From contig DUEZ01000068.1 of NCBI GenBank assembly GCA_011174825.1, forward strand, positions 62,001 through 126,000: a stretch of 64,000 nucleotides of DNA, in the 5' to 3' direction. Below, piece by piece: positions 37,033 to 45,372 of this stretch. The number at the start of each line of letters is the position of its first letter. Position 1 is the first letter of the stretch. The notes under the pieces are model-generated. The model saw nothing but the letters and a program-made list of their open reading frames with translations. It did not search any database and had not been told where the DNA came from. The DNA is from Anaerolineae bacterium. GTDB taxonomy: Bacteria; Chloroflexota; Anaerolineae; Anaerolineales; E44-bin32. A program made the position numbers and the translations under genes.

Positions 37033-37995
37033 ATGAGAGCAGACAGATTACTCTCACTATTAATGATTTTACAAACGCAAGGTCGCAGAACGGCCCAGGA
37101 ACTGGCTGCGGAGCTAGAAGTTTCAGAACGCACTATCCATAGGGATATCGAAGCTCTCAGCATCGCAGGTGTTCCTGTTTACGCGACGAGAGGACCCGGG
37201 GGTGGGTGCGATTTGCTCAATAGTTACCGAACAAGTCTCACGGGTTTGAATGAAGATGAAGTGCGAGCGCTATTTATGGTCAGCATACCCGCTCCTCTAG
37301 CACAATTGGGTGTGAGCCAAAAGCTTAAAAATGCTTTACTAAAAATAACCACCGAGATGTCCGCTGCACCTCAATATCTGGAGCAATGGGTTCACCAGCG
37401 TATCCATGTGGATGTCGTGCCGTGGTTCCAACCCGAAGAGCCTGTGCCTCATTTGGGGACACTTCATCAAGCAGTCAGTCAGGATCGTAGGCTCCAGCTT
37501 ACCTACCAACTCCACTTCGATGCGCGGGCCAAGTGGGTGGTAGATCCATATGGGCTGGTTACAAAGGCTGGTATATGGTATTTGGTGTGCTCCAGGGAAG
37601 GGAAAATACGTGTTTACCGTGTTTCGAAGGTCTTAGCCGCCAAGGCTCTGGATGACCACTTTGACCGTCCTGAGGGTTTCGAATTAGCCGAATGTTGGAA
37701 AGCGTGGTGTAGTGATGTGGAAGATAGCCGCCCCCGCTACTCGGTTAAAACTCGCGTGTCCGTTGAGCTTCTCCCTCACCTTCGAAGTTATTTTGGCGTC
37801 TCATTTGACGATTTGTATAAACAAACTGACTCACAGGAGGGGTGGATTACAGCCAATCTCCATTTTGAGACATTAGAGGCTGCGCGCAATCGTCTCCTGG
37901 GATATGGGAGAGCGATTGAGGTTTTGGAGCCTGAAGCGTTACGTTTAAGTATCATCGACTTTGCGTCCCAGGTCAGAGACCTTTATTCGGATTGA
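37033..37995 (+). CDS. YafY-family transcriptional regulator (HTH_11 plus WYL domain)
   Basis: The 320-residue protein starts with a winged helix (residues 1-60): LLSLLMILQTQGRRTAQELAAELEVSERTIHRDIEALS. It continues with a WYL domain (about 140-215), here the core reads VVDPYGLVTKAGIWYLVCSRE, and a C-terminal WCX-type extension. WYL domains sense nucleic acids or small molecules and often control stress or metabolic genes. GAGGGG lies before the ATG. The divergent GyrI-like gene is a likely target. Confidence 0.92.
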   Translation: MRADRLLSLLMILQTQGRRTAQELAAELEVSERTIHRDIEALSIAGVPVYATRGPGGGCDLLNSYRTSLTGLNEDEVRALFMVSIPAPLAQLGVSQKLKNALLKITTEMSAAPQYLEQWVHQRIHVDVVPWFQPEEPVPHLGTLHQAVSQDRRLQLTYQLHFDARAKWVVDPYGLVTKAGIWYLVCSREGKIRVYRVSKVLAAKALDDHFDRPEGFELAECWKAWCSDVEDSRPRYSVKTRVSVELLPHLRSYFGVSFDDLYKQTDSQEGWITANLHFETLEAARNRLLGYGRAIEVLEPEALRLSIIDFASQVRDLYSD

Positions 37996-38108
37996 GATCT
38001 TGCTAAGGATTGCAATACACTTGTAATGAAGTTAAATTAGGTCATAGGATATCGAGCGATTGTTCCTAATAACTCGGGATGAAAACTGACCAGATGGAGG
38101 AATTGGCC

Positions 38109-38603
38109 ATGGCGCATCCACTCGTTACCCAATTGCGATTTTCCCGGAGTGAATTGATACGTTGTTTAGACGGAGTCTCCCCCGACGATGCGATTCGTAG
38201 AGTAGAGCCGATGAATTCTCTCAGTTGGATCGTCGGTCATTTAGCAAGCCAAGAACATTACTTGTGGGTTCAAATGGCTCAGGATCATAATATTGCTCCC
38301 GATTTACGGGATCTCGTTGGTTTCGGTAGACCGCCATCCACACCCCCTTGGGAGGAGATGTGGATCTTGTGGCAGGATATCACCCGTGCGGCAGATATAT
38401 TCTTTGACGATCTGACGCCCGAAATGTTATACACTCACCTGAAGTGGAAGGATAAACCTATTCCTGAGAATATCGGCGTTTCTTTGTTGAGAAACATATT
38501 CCACTATTGGTTTCACCTCGGCGAAGCTCATGCAGTACGACAGTTGTTGGGACATTCGGATTTACCTCAATTCGTGGGAGATCTTTCAGGGGTTGGTTTT
38601 TGA
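38109..38603 (+). CDS. DinB family protein
   Basis: TGGAGG (38095-38100) favours ATG 38109 over 38079. The 164-residue protein has LSWIVGHLASQEHYLWV with the first His of the DinB metal site, and FHYWFHLGEAHAVRQLLGH with the later His pair. The rest is helical as expected for the four-helix bundle. The reaction is unknown. It stands alone before an alpha/beta hydrolase gene. Confidence 0.85.
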   Translation: MAHPLVTQLRFSRSELIRCLDGVSPDDAIRRVEPMNSLSWIVGHLASQEHYLWVQMAQDHNIAPDLRDLVGFGRPPSTPPWEEMWILWQDITRAADIFFDDLTPEMLYTHLKWKDKPIPENIGVSLLRNIFHYWFHLGEAHAVRQLLGHSDLPQFVGDLSGVGF

Positions 38604-38641
38604 TTAGGGGAACAGAAAGTGAAGGATAACATCCCAGTGCG

Positions 38642-39943
38642 ATGACCAAACTTTCAAGATTCTTAAGTACCTTCTCAGCCCTCGTGGCCTGCTTTACACT
38701 CGTTCGTTCGAGGTTCGGGCTCTTGAGTATATTCTTATGGATTCCAAAAGTGCTCGCGTGTGGTCTTTCGCCTCTTGCTGCACTTTCGGGTTTCCTGGGA
38801 GCAGCTCTAGGCTTGGTCAATCGAGACTTGAGATCAATGGTCCTTGGGCTATTTGGCGCGTCTGTGGCTACAAGATATGTTTATAAAGTAACCGGCCCCC
38901 ATCATGGTTTTGAAAGGGCTTTCGGTCCAGATTGGGAGGCGTGTATCCCGCCACAGGTGAGACAAGAGATGCTTTCGAGACGGTGGTCGCTAAGGGCATT
39001 CGATCCTCCCCGGACCCCATGGATCCAAGATGTCCATATCGCTACCGATCCCCAAGATGGAGATCGGCTCTATGCAGATCTCTGGATTCCCCATGAAGGC
39101 GTCACCCCATCTGGTTTAGTGGTACTTTATCTACATGGAAGCGGTTGGCATTATGGTGGAAAAGATATGCGAACGCGCCGCTTCTTCCGGCATCTAACGA
39201 ATCAAGGCCATGTGATTATCGATTTTGCTTATCGACTGGCCCCCAGGGTAGACCTTTATCAGATGATCTTTGACGTTAAACGCGCGATAAGCTGGATGAA
39301 GAACAACGCGGTTAACTATGGTGTGGACGAAAATAAAATTGTGCTGATGGGTGGCTCCGCAGGAGCGCAGCTAGCATTATTGGCAGCATACACTCCCAAT
39401 GATCCAAGATTTCAACCCTTGGATGTCCAACAGGATACTTCTATATGCGGCGTAGTCTCGTATTATGGTCCCACTGACTTAATCGAACTGCACCGCTATT
39501 TCGAAGCCAAGTTTAGAAGGATTCCCGTTCGCAGATCTTTTCTAATAAAAGTGCCCATCACCCGTTGGGAAAAGCGGGCTCGGCGCACGGGCTTCTTGCC
39601 TCCTGATGGGCGATTTGTGACACCAATAGAAATCTTGCCAAATCTTATAGGTGATCTGCCTGACCGAGCCACTGACCTCTACAATCTATTCAGCCCCATA
39701 AATCACGTAGGAGCCCATTGCCCACCGACGTTGTTACTTCAAGGTTTACACGACTTTGGTGGAATGGTCAATCAGGTGAGGTCGCTTCACGAAGCGTTAT
39801 TCAATGCAGGAGTGATGTCGATCCTGGTTGAATTCCATAATACTGAACACGGATTCGATCTAATCCCGCCGAAATGGTCACCTGCGACTCAAGCAGCGAC
39901 CTATGACACGGAACGATTCTTAGCCCTGTTAGCATATAGTTGA
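38642..39943 (+). CDS. Esterase/lipase-like alpha/beta hydrolase with N-terminal membrane region
   Basis: The 433-residue protein begins with two to three hydrophobic segments (about 5-80), followed by an alpha/beta hydrolase domain of the hormone-sensitive lipase or BD-FAE type: VVLYLHGSGWHYGGKDMRTR (oxyanion HGSGW), DFAYRLAPR, the nucleophile GGSAGAQLALLAA, SYYGPTD, LLLQGLHDF (acid) and TEHGFDLIP (His). It should be a membrane-anchored esterase. AAGGA is about 17 bases upstream; no closer start is better. Confidence 0.85.
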   Translation: MTKLSRFLSTFSALVACFTLVRSRFGLLSIFLWIPKVLACGLSPLAALSGFLGAALGLVNRDLRSMVLGLFGASVATRYVYKVTGPHHGFERAFGPDWEACIPPQVRQEMLSRRWSLRAFDPPRTPWIQDVHIATDPQDGDRLYADLWIPHEGVTPSGLVVLYLHGSGWHYGGKDMRTRRFFRHLTNQGHVIIDFAYRLAPRVDLYQMIFDVKRAISWMKNNAVNYGVDENKIVLMGGSAGAQLALLAAYTPNDPRFQPLDVQQDTSICGVVSYYGPTDLIELHRYFEAKFRRIPVRRSFLIKVPITRWEKRARRTGFLPPDGRFVTPIEILPNLIGDLPDRATDLYNLFSPINHVGAHCPPTLLLQGLHDFGGMVNQVRSLHEALFNAGVMSILVEFHNTEHGFDLIPPKWSPATQAATYDTERFLALLAYS

Positions 39944-40044
39944 TCATTCTTCATGTCCTGTATTTTGTGGATGTCAAGGAAATTCACCCCTGTAGGGGAT
40001 ACAAATCAGAATGGCAATCGGAGTATTAATAAGAAGGAGGGATG

Positions 40045-40710
40045 ATGAGGATCAATCGTAATCGTATAAGATCACTTGGATATTCTCTTCTGGTGATCCT
40101 CTCTCTGCTCATTGTCACACTTGCGTGTGACCCCCTCGGAGCGCCCGGGCCTAGTCCAACTCCTGATTTTGGACAGGCCACTATGGCCGCGCTAGCCACA
40201 TCACAGGCACGCCTTTTACGGCAGTTATCGGGACTCGAGAGATCCAACGCCGATCTGGTTACACAAGTCGCTCGACAGAATGAAATCATCTCTTATTTGG
40301 CCACTAGAATTCCACCTCGTATCATCACACCTGCACTACCGACATTGACTCCCTATCGACCGGTGTACGGATCGGTTGTTATCGAGGGAGGTCATTGTTG
40401 CATCGGTGGTATCGCCGGGGAGACGATTGAGATAGGTGTGGTCTTTGAGGCGACAAGCCCATTGGCTGAAGTAACCGATATGCGCGTCCGTATTGGTGGT
40501 CTTCACTTCACCGAGGACGAGATGACATACACCGAGTGGGAGGAATTTGTCCCTTATAAAACCTTTTCCGTACAAGTCGCCCTTAATTGGGTCGGGTTTT
40601 ATGTTACGGTCCAATACCGCGACGAACTCGGTAATCTGTCGTTGGTCTATTATGACGACATCTCGGTTGAAGGTCATCCTGCACCTCCAACTGCTCATCC
40701 GACGCCGTGA
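40045..40710 (+). CDS. Hypothetical lipoprotein with coiled-coil and beta domain
   Basis: The gene starts at one of two adjacent ATGs (40042/40045) after AAGGAGGG. The signal has a lipobox VTLACD, and a PSPTPD linker follows. Residues about 50-90 (ATSQARLLRQLSGLERSNAD, then QVARQNEIISYLA) form a short coiled coil. The rest, with VYGSVVIEGGHCCIGGIAGETIEIGVVFEA, reads as a beta-sandwich with two adjacent Cys. I do not know the function; similar cysteine-bearing lipoproteins seem common in Anaerolineae-type genomes from memory. Confidence 0.72.
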   Translation: MRINRNRIRSLGYSLLVILSLLIVTLACDPLGAPGPSPTPDFGQATMAALATSQARLLRQLSGLERSNADLVTQVARQNEIISYLATRIPPRIITPALPTLTPYRPVYGSVVIEGGHCCIGGIAGETIEIGVVFEATSPLAEVTDMRVRIGGLHFTEDEMTYTEWEEFVPYKTFSVQVALNWVGFYVTVQYRDELGNLSLVYYDDISVEGHPAPPTAHPTP

Positions 40711-40772
40711 CACAATGTGTCACCGTATTGTGATCTTAGTTGGATATCGATAACTGAAGGAAGGAGTAGAGG

Positions 40773-41117
40773 ATGAACCAAATGATTGCCTTCTGCGGAA
40801 TAGATTGTCATGAATGTGGGGTTTTGATAGCTACAAGAGAAAACGATGACGCAAAGAGAAGGGAGGTCGCAGAACTGTGGTCAAATGAATTCAACGCCGA
40901 TATTCAGCCACAGGATATCAACTGCGTGGGATGCCTATCGAAGGGTGGGGTTCTTTTCAGTCATTGTTATGAGTGCGAGATCAGGAAATGCGGAATGGAA
41001 AAAGGGATCGCGAATTGCGCTTATTGCACCGATTACGCGTGTAACAAGTTAGAAGGTTTCTTTTCCATGGTGCCGGATGCGAAAAAGAGGTTAGATAAGA
41101 TTAGGGCTGCAATGTAA
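40773..41117 (+). CDS. DUF3795 cysteine-rich protein
   Basis: The 114-residue protein has the DUF3795 layout: FCGIDCHECGVLIAT, NCVGCLSKGG, HCYECEIRKCGMEKGIANCAYC and YACNKLEGFF. With about 12 Cys it probably binds iron-sulfur clusters or zinc. AAGGAAGGA precedes the ATG. Function unknown. Confidence 0.87.
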   Translation: MNQMIAFCGIDCHECGVLIATRENDDAKRREVAELWSNEFNADIQPQDINCVGCLSKGGVLFSHCYECEIRKCGMEKGIANCAYCTDYACNKLEGFFSMVPDAKKRLDKIRAAM

Positions 41118-41453
41118 TTTCATGTGCTAATTAACCACACAAGGCTTCACTGCAACGTAACCGAAACTGAAGCAAGTTTGTTAAAGAGTTCCTCATCAAG
41201 CCTATTGCAGGGTGGGACCTAGTTAATAGAAAGATCCTTCAAGCCTTCGACAGGCTCCCTTCGGCAAATTCAGGTGAATACAAGCCTGTGGTGGTTCAGG
41301 TATTAGGGATCATTCAATTTTAGAAACAAAGTGCCAATGATTAGATTTTGTATCTGAAATGTTTGTGTCTACCTATATTTCAAAATCTACTGAAGGGGTA
41401 ATGATTTCAAAAAGTATCGTTTCACCTTGCACCTACAATGAAAGGGATACTTC
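41118..41453. other. Intergenic region with a degenerate CTTCGACAGGCTC repeat
   Basis: Positions about 41238-41290 contain AGCCTTCGACAGGCTCCCTT followed by CGGCAAATTCAGG, a fragment also recognisable in the longer repeats at 48890-48935 and 54020-54070. No gene or RNA is apparent in the rest. Confidence 0.5.
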
Positions 41454-41855
41454 ATGAATGGTATTTCAAACGCGGTCTTACACACAGTCATCATCAAAAC
41501 CAGAAAGATGACTGAACTGGTTGATTTTTATGGGCAGGGTTTGGAGCTTGAAGAGGCGATGTCTTTTGGCCTTGACCACATGGGATACTCGCTCCCGAAT
41601 GCCTATTTTGGGTTTGACCTCGTGGGTGAGGAGGAGACTGTATCTACAGGAGCAGTGTCAGCTTGGTTTGAAGTTGACGACCTGCAAACATCATTTGAAC
41701 GATTTGAATCCTTAGGAGCGGTCGTAATCTATCCGCTTACTAAGAAACCCTGGGGTGCAATCCTCGCGGCCCTCAAGGACCCTGACGGCAATGTTTTTGG
41801 GTTAGCACAACGCGGGACAAACCCTGTTGAAATTGAGTTACTTTCCCGTAAGTAA
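41454..41855 (+). CDS. VOC (glyoxalase/dioxygenase superfamily) protein
   Basis: The 133-residue protein has two beta-alpha-beta-beta-beta modules: HTVIIKTRKMTELVDFYGQGLELEEAM early and a later WFEVDDLQTSFERFESLGAVV, KKPWGAILAALKDPDGNVFGLAQ. The Glu/His/Gln metal positions are only partly conserved. The function (glyoxalase, fosfomycin-like or dioxygenase) is not assignable. AAAGGGA precedes the ATG. Confidence 0.83.
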   Translation: MNGISNAVLHTVIIKTRKMTELVDFYGQGLELEEAMSFGLDHMGYSLPNAYFGFDLVGEEETVSTGAVSAWFEVDDLQTSFERFESLGAVVIYPLTKKPWGAILAALKDPDGNVFGLAQRGTNPVEIELLSRK

Positions 41856-41879
41856 GCCAATGTGTTTCATCTAAGCACG

Positions 41880-42929
41880 ATGGATATGTCCTCTTCCATC
41901 CGCATCCTCCTCATTGCCGATACGCATTTGGGTTTTGATTTGCCCTTTCGTCCGCGCGTCCAACGGCGACGGAGGGGCCCTGATTTCTTTGACAATTACG
42001 AGAGGGCACTACAACCAGCCTTGGAACGAAAAGTGGATCTGGTGATTCATGGAGGTGATGTATTCTTCCGGAGCAGGATCCCGATGGCGTTGGTTGAAAT
42101 GGCGATGAAGCCCTTGATCCGAGTCGCTGACAATGGTGTACCGGTTTATATCGTGCCAGGGAACCACGAACGATCTCGGATCCCACTTCAGCTGTGGTCC
42201 ACACATCCAATGATCCACATATTTGATCGACCGAGGACCTTTCTTTGTACCGTGGGTGACACATCGATCGCACTTTCGGGATTCCCTTTTACTCGGCGTA
42301 TACGCGACGTTTTCTGGGAGCTAACGGAACAGACGGGGTATAGAGAAGTTAACACGGATTTGCATTTCTTGTGTATGCATCAGATTGTCGAAGGTGCTCA
42401 GGTTGGCAGGATTAACTACACCTTCCGAAGTGGACCGGACATCATTCGTGGTAAGGATATCCCAGGTGCCTTTAAGGCAATTCTAGCAGGCCATATCCAC
42501 CGAGGTCAGATCCTCACCCACGATATCCAAAATCTTCCCTTAGCTGCCCCCGTGATCTATCCTGGCTCGATTGAACGCACTTCATTTGCCGAGAGGAACG
42601 AGGAGAAGGGCTACGTCATCGTACAATTCGACAACTCTGCTGCGCTCGGCAACCAGTATGAAATTTCATTTGTGCCTTTACCGACACGCCCCATGGTCAA
42701 GCTCACATTAGAAGCTGAAGGTTGGAGTGCAGGAGATGTTGAAAGATGGCTACGAGCGCGGTTTTCTGAACTGCATCAAGATTCTGTCGTCCAGATTCAG
42801 CCCCTTGGTTCAGTATCCGACCAAGTCCTCCAGAGCCTCAGTGCTCCATATCTAAGATCTCTTGCACCATCAAGCATGAACGTATCAATGGCATTCGCTT
42901 ATCATCGAAGACGCAGGTTGAAGGTGTGA
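41880..42929 (+). CDS. SbcD/Mre11-like metallophosphoesterase
   Basis: The start is taken at ATG 41880; GTG 41862 is possible. The 349-residue protein has the calcineurin-like metal motifs: IADTHLG (Asp14, His16), IHGGDVFF (Asp60), VPGNHERS (Asn95, His96), LCMHQI and LAGHIHRGQ. These match SbcD/Mre11/DNA-repair exonucleases, including a cap domain after 230. No SbcC partner is adjacent, which is unusual for SbcCD operons. Confidence 0.88.
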   Translation: MDMSSSIRILLIADTHLGFDLPFRPRVQRRRRGPDFFDNYERALQPALERKVDLVIHGGDVFFRSRIPMALVEMAMKPLIRVADNGVPVYIVPGNHERSRIPLQLWSTHPMIHIFDRPRTFLCTVGDTSIALSGFPFTRRIRDVFWELTEQTGYREVNTDLHFLCMHQIVEGAQVGRINYTFRSGPDIIRGKDIPGAFKAILAGHIHRGQILTHDIQNLPLAAPVIYPGSIERTSFAERNEEKGYVIVQFDNSAALGNQYEISFVPLPTRPMVKLTLEAEGWSAGDVERWLRARFSELHQDSVVQIQPLGSVSDQVLQSLSAPYLRSLAPSSMNVSMAFAYHRRRRLKV

Positions 42930-43008
42930 GAAGGAATCTGTAGCCAAGGTTGGGACTTGGGTTTCTGTGAATTAAATCTTAATGTATGGAATGAAAGTTA
43001 ATTTGGCA

Positions 43009-43127
43009 TGTCATCCTGAGCCCTTCAGCTGCGCTCAGGACAGGCTCCGCGAAGGATCCCTATAATGAAGCCTGTGGAACTGTAGAATCGCAGGGACTCT
43101 TCACGCCTAGCGGCGCTCAGAATGACA
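43009..43127. repeat. GTCATCCTGAGC palindromic repeat (family B, copy 1)
   Basis: It begins TGTCATCCTGAGC and ends GCTCAGAATGACA, with inner AGGATCC and GGGACTCTTC parts and one inserted GCTGCGCTCAGGACAGGCTC stretch. The second copy lies at 50872-50957. Confidence 0.82.
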
Positions 43128-43173
43128 TCGATTACAATCCGGTTATCCAATACGCGAAAACGGGAGGAAACCT

Positions 43174-43683
43174 ATGAACGATGAAATGAAGAAACCCCAA
43201 CTGATCGAATCCATTACGAATGGCCGTAGAAAATTCGAGGAAACGCTGTCTCAGTTGGATGAAGATCAAATGACCACACCAGGTTTAGAGAGTGGATGGT
43301 CAGTAAAGGATGTTTTGGCACATATTCGGGTTTGGGAGACACGAATGGTTCGCTGGTTAGAGGACATACAACGAGGATCGATCCCTCAGATGCTTCCACC
43401 TGGGATGACATGGGATGACCTGGATCAAATGAATGAAGAGACCTATCTTGAGAATCAGGATAAACCATTGATGGAGGTTCTTGATGAATTCCATCAATCC
43501 TTCCCTAAAGCGTTCGATATGGTGAAGAGCGTCTCTGAGGAGGATCTGATCGATCCGGATCGATTTGAATGGAGGGAAGGTAAGCCGTTATGGTTCATTG
43601 TTGCTGCTAATACCTTTTGGCACTATGATGAGCATGACAAGGCGATAAGAGAATGGATGGAAGAACAGTTAGGAAAAGCATAA
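43174..43683 (+). CDS. ClbS/DfsB-type DinB-like protein
   Basis: The 169-residue protein is a paralogue of the one at 17286: SGWSVKDVLAHIRVWETRMVRWL, MLPPGMTWDDLDQMNEETY, and RFEWREGKPLWFIVAANTFWHYDEH align along the full length. The metal-ligand His residues are in AHIRVWE and FWHYDEH. GGAGG precedes the ATG. Function unknown, as for the paralogue. Confidence 0.86.
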   Translation: MNDEMKKPQLIESITNGRRKFEETLSQLDEDQMTTPGLESGWSVKDVLAHIRVWETRMVRWLEDIQRGSIPQMLPPGMTWDDLDQMNEETYLENQDKPLMEVLDEFHQSFPKAFDMVKSVSEEDLIDPDRFEWREGKPLWFIVAANTFWHYDEHDKAIREWMEEQLGKA

Positions 43684-43756
43684 GAAAAGATTTCACAGTC
43701 ATTGCGGTATATACAGGGACTGTTATGAGGTAAAGGAGGCTGAGAAAACTACAGCA

Positions 43757-44110
43757 ATGACGATAAACCGAGTGGAAAAAGTCGCGATCAGTATCTTTAT
43801 TGCCATTGCATCTCCAGCCTCACTTTTTGTATTGTTATGGTGGTCGACTTCAGCGCTTGCGATGTCCCGTGTCCTCAAGATACAGGAGGACACGATTATC
43901 ATTGCTTCCCTTCTTGGCCTTGGAATCGGTATCCTTGTCAATATCTTCTTTCTGAATGACTTACGGGAGAGTTTTTACGACTTCGGTTACAAATTCCTGA
44001 TACCCCTCTATTTCTTCTGGTCTGCGATTGCGTTGGCTTTCTTCATGGGGATGCCCTTTGGGAATCTGCTCTTAGGAACTCTTGCAGGGCTTTACTATGG
44101 CCGGAGATAG
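43757..44110 (+). CDS. Hypothetical membrane protein, N-terminal part before an in-frame TAG
   Basis: The 117-residue ORF codes for a membrane protein with three to four hydrophobic segments (about 5-30, 45-65, 78-112) and ends GLYYGRR at TAG 44108-44110. The same frame stays open for 94 further codons that read as two more membrane helices, so this is either a truncated gene with an amber stop or half of a read-through product. AGGAGG lies 18 bases before the ATG. Family not recognised. Confidence 0.6.
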   Translation: MTINRVEKVAISIFIAIASPASLFVLLWWSTSALAMSRVLKIQEDTIIIASLLGLGIGILVNIFFLNDLRESFYDFGYKFLIPLYFFWSAIALAFFMGMPFGNLLLGTLAGLYYGRR

Positions 44111-44395
44111 GTTGTTCAGGGGTCGATTGAGAGGGATGTCAGAACGAATGCCTGGACAATCGGTGTCTTCACCGCCCTGGTAACTGGCATCGAGTCGTTA
44201 TTCATAGGGTTTTTAGGATTACGGGAACTATTTGTAGCGGAGTTCATCCAATCACGATTTGGCTTAGATCCTGAAGTTCTCTTTGAGCCATTGGGTATTG
44301 GACTCGTTATGGGCATCGTAATCATCGTAATGTTGGCCCAATACCTCTGCACACAGATCGCATTTCGAACAGCGGTAAAGATTGGTGATCGATAA
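44111..44395 (+). pseudogene. In-frame continuation of the membrane protein after TAG 44108
   Basis: Directly after the TAG, the same frame reads on to TAA 44393-44395. It contains RTNAWTIGVFTALVTGIESL and GLRELF, then LFEPLGIGLVMGIVIIVML, two strong membrane segments, with no start codon that would make an independent gene. It is best read as the 3' part of the gene at 43757, separated by one nonsense codon, giving a 212-residue ancestral protein. A sequencing error is an alternative. Confidence 0.6.
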
Positions 44396-44543
44396 ATAGT
44401 TTGGCTTAGAGAGAGTCATGAAATCAAGATGATCTATCCGCAGTCGGTTTTAACAAAGATTTGTCCGCCTTGAGTGATCTTTTTTAAAACAAAAGAGGTA
44501 ATAATATTAAAGCTAAGACCAATTGATGTTTGAGGTTCTTTTA

Positions 44544-45101
44544 ATGTCCACGTATCTTGATCGTCCATGGATAAAGCCTGTCATACTTTGTGTTCTTTTC
44601 CTCCTGACCGCATGCACAACGCAATCTACGCTCGAGTCGCGGCAACCTTCTCGGACTGAAGCAACCCCAACGTCCGTTGAAACACCGAAGCCGGTTAAGA
44701 CGACCATCACAGAAGAAGAGTTGGGGAATCTTCTCAGTGAAGTCTTGTCGGGCGAGCTCAAAGATGTGATATTCGACTACAAGAGTAGACCAGGAACGGT
44801 GTTCATCTGTTGGAATTTACAAGGAGCTTATTCGGACGAGCTCATTGCTAAAAACGCTAAAGAGGATACGGTCCAAATCCTCCGAACAGTTGTTGAGAGC
44901 GGTATAGAGTATGATCAAGTACTTATCAGTGCCTGGCACCCAATGACGGTGGATATCAACAACACCCTTGAGGATACCGAAGTCATCAGTTTGTATTACG
45001 ATAAAGACACTCTTGAGGGACGAAATTGGGACACGATTCGCACTCAATACATTTGGTGGATCGCTGACCGAGGATTCGTGAATAAAGAATTACAACGATG
45101 A
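44544..45101 (+). CDS. Hypothetical lipoprotein
   Basis: ATG 44544 has TGAGG eight bases before it. The 185-residue product has a signal ending in lipobox LLTACT, then a Thr/Pro/Ser-rich linker (about 28-55) and a compact domain about 60-185 with TITEEELGNLLSEVLSGELKD and a late DKDTLEGRNWDTIRTQYIWW. The domain is unknown to me. A perfect hairpin (45150-45182) follows. Confidence 0.68.
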   Translation: MSTYLDRPWIKPVILCVLFLLTACTTQSTLESRQPSRTEATPTSVETPKPVKTTITEEELGNLLSEVLSGELKDVIFDYKSRPGTVFICWNLQGAYSDELIAKNAKEDTVQILRTVVESGIEYDQVLISAWHPMTVDINNTLEDTEVISLYYDKDTLEGRNWDTIRTQYIWWIADRGFVNKELQR

Positions 45102-45149
45102 GAGGATGAAGGGAAATCTCCTTCGTGCCTCCATAATGCCCCCCGTCAA

Positions 45150-45182
45150 ATCTTCCCGCGAGCTTTACGCTCGCGGGAAGAT
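45150..45182 (+). terminator. Strong hairpin terminator
   Basis: ATCTTCCCGCGAGC (45150-45163) pairs perfectly with GCTCGCGGGAAGAT (45169-45182) around TTTAC; a short TTG tail follows. It is about 50 bases after the lipoprotein stop. Confidence 0.7.
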
Positions 45183-45372
45183 GTTGTTGAACCAACTTGA
45201 TCCATAAATCACCTCAACCTGAGTGTCCCTCCTCCTGGCCGAATTCCTGCACCTCACTTGTCTATCTGCTGTTTTCTGGTAAATTGCCAGGTATGGGCTA
45301 TTCTTCTCAGATGTATCTCATAACGGTGAATGGTAGAATTTTACGTCACCACTTGTTCGGATCAGGAGAGTC

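Noticed and set aside
41880-42929. A complete SbcCD operon
   Set aside because: Only the SbcD-like nuclease is present; the following gene region is a repeat and then a DinB-like gene, not SbcC.
43757-44395. Pyrrolysine insertion at the TAG in the split membrane gene
   Set aside because: The protein is not a methylamine methyltransferase and no pyl gene is visible; a plain nonsense mutation is simpler.
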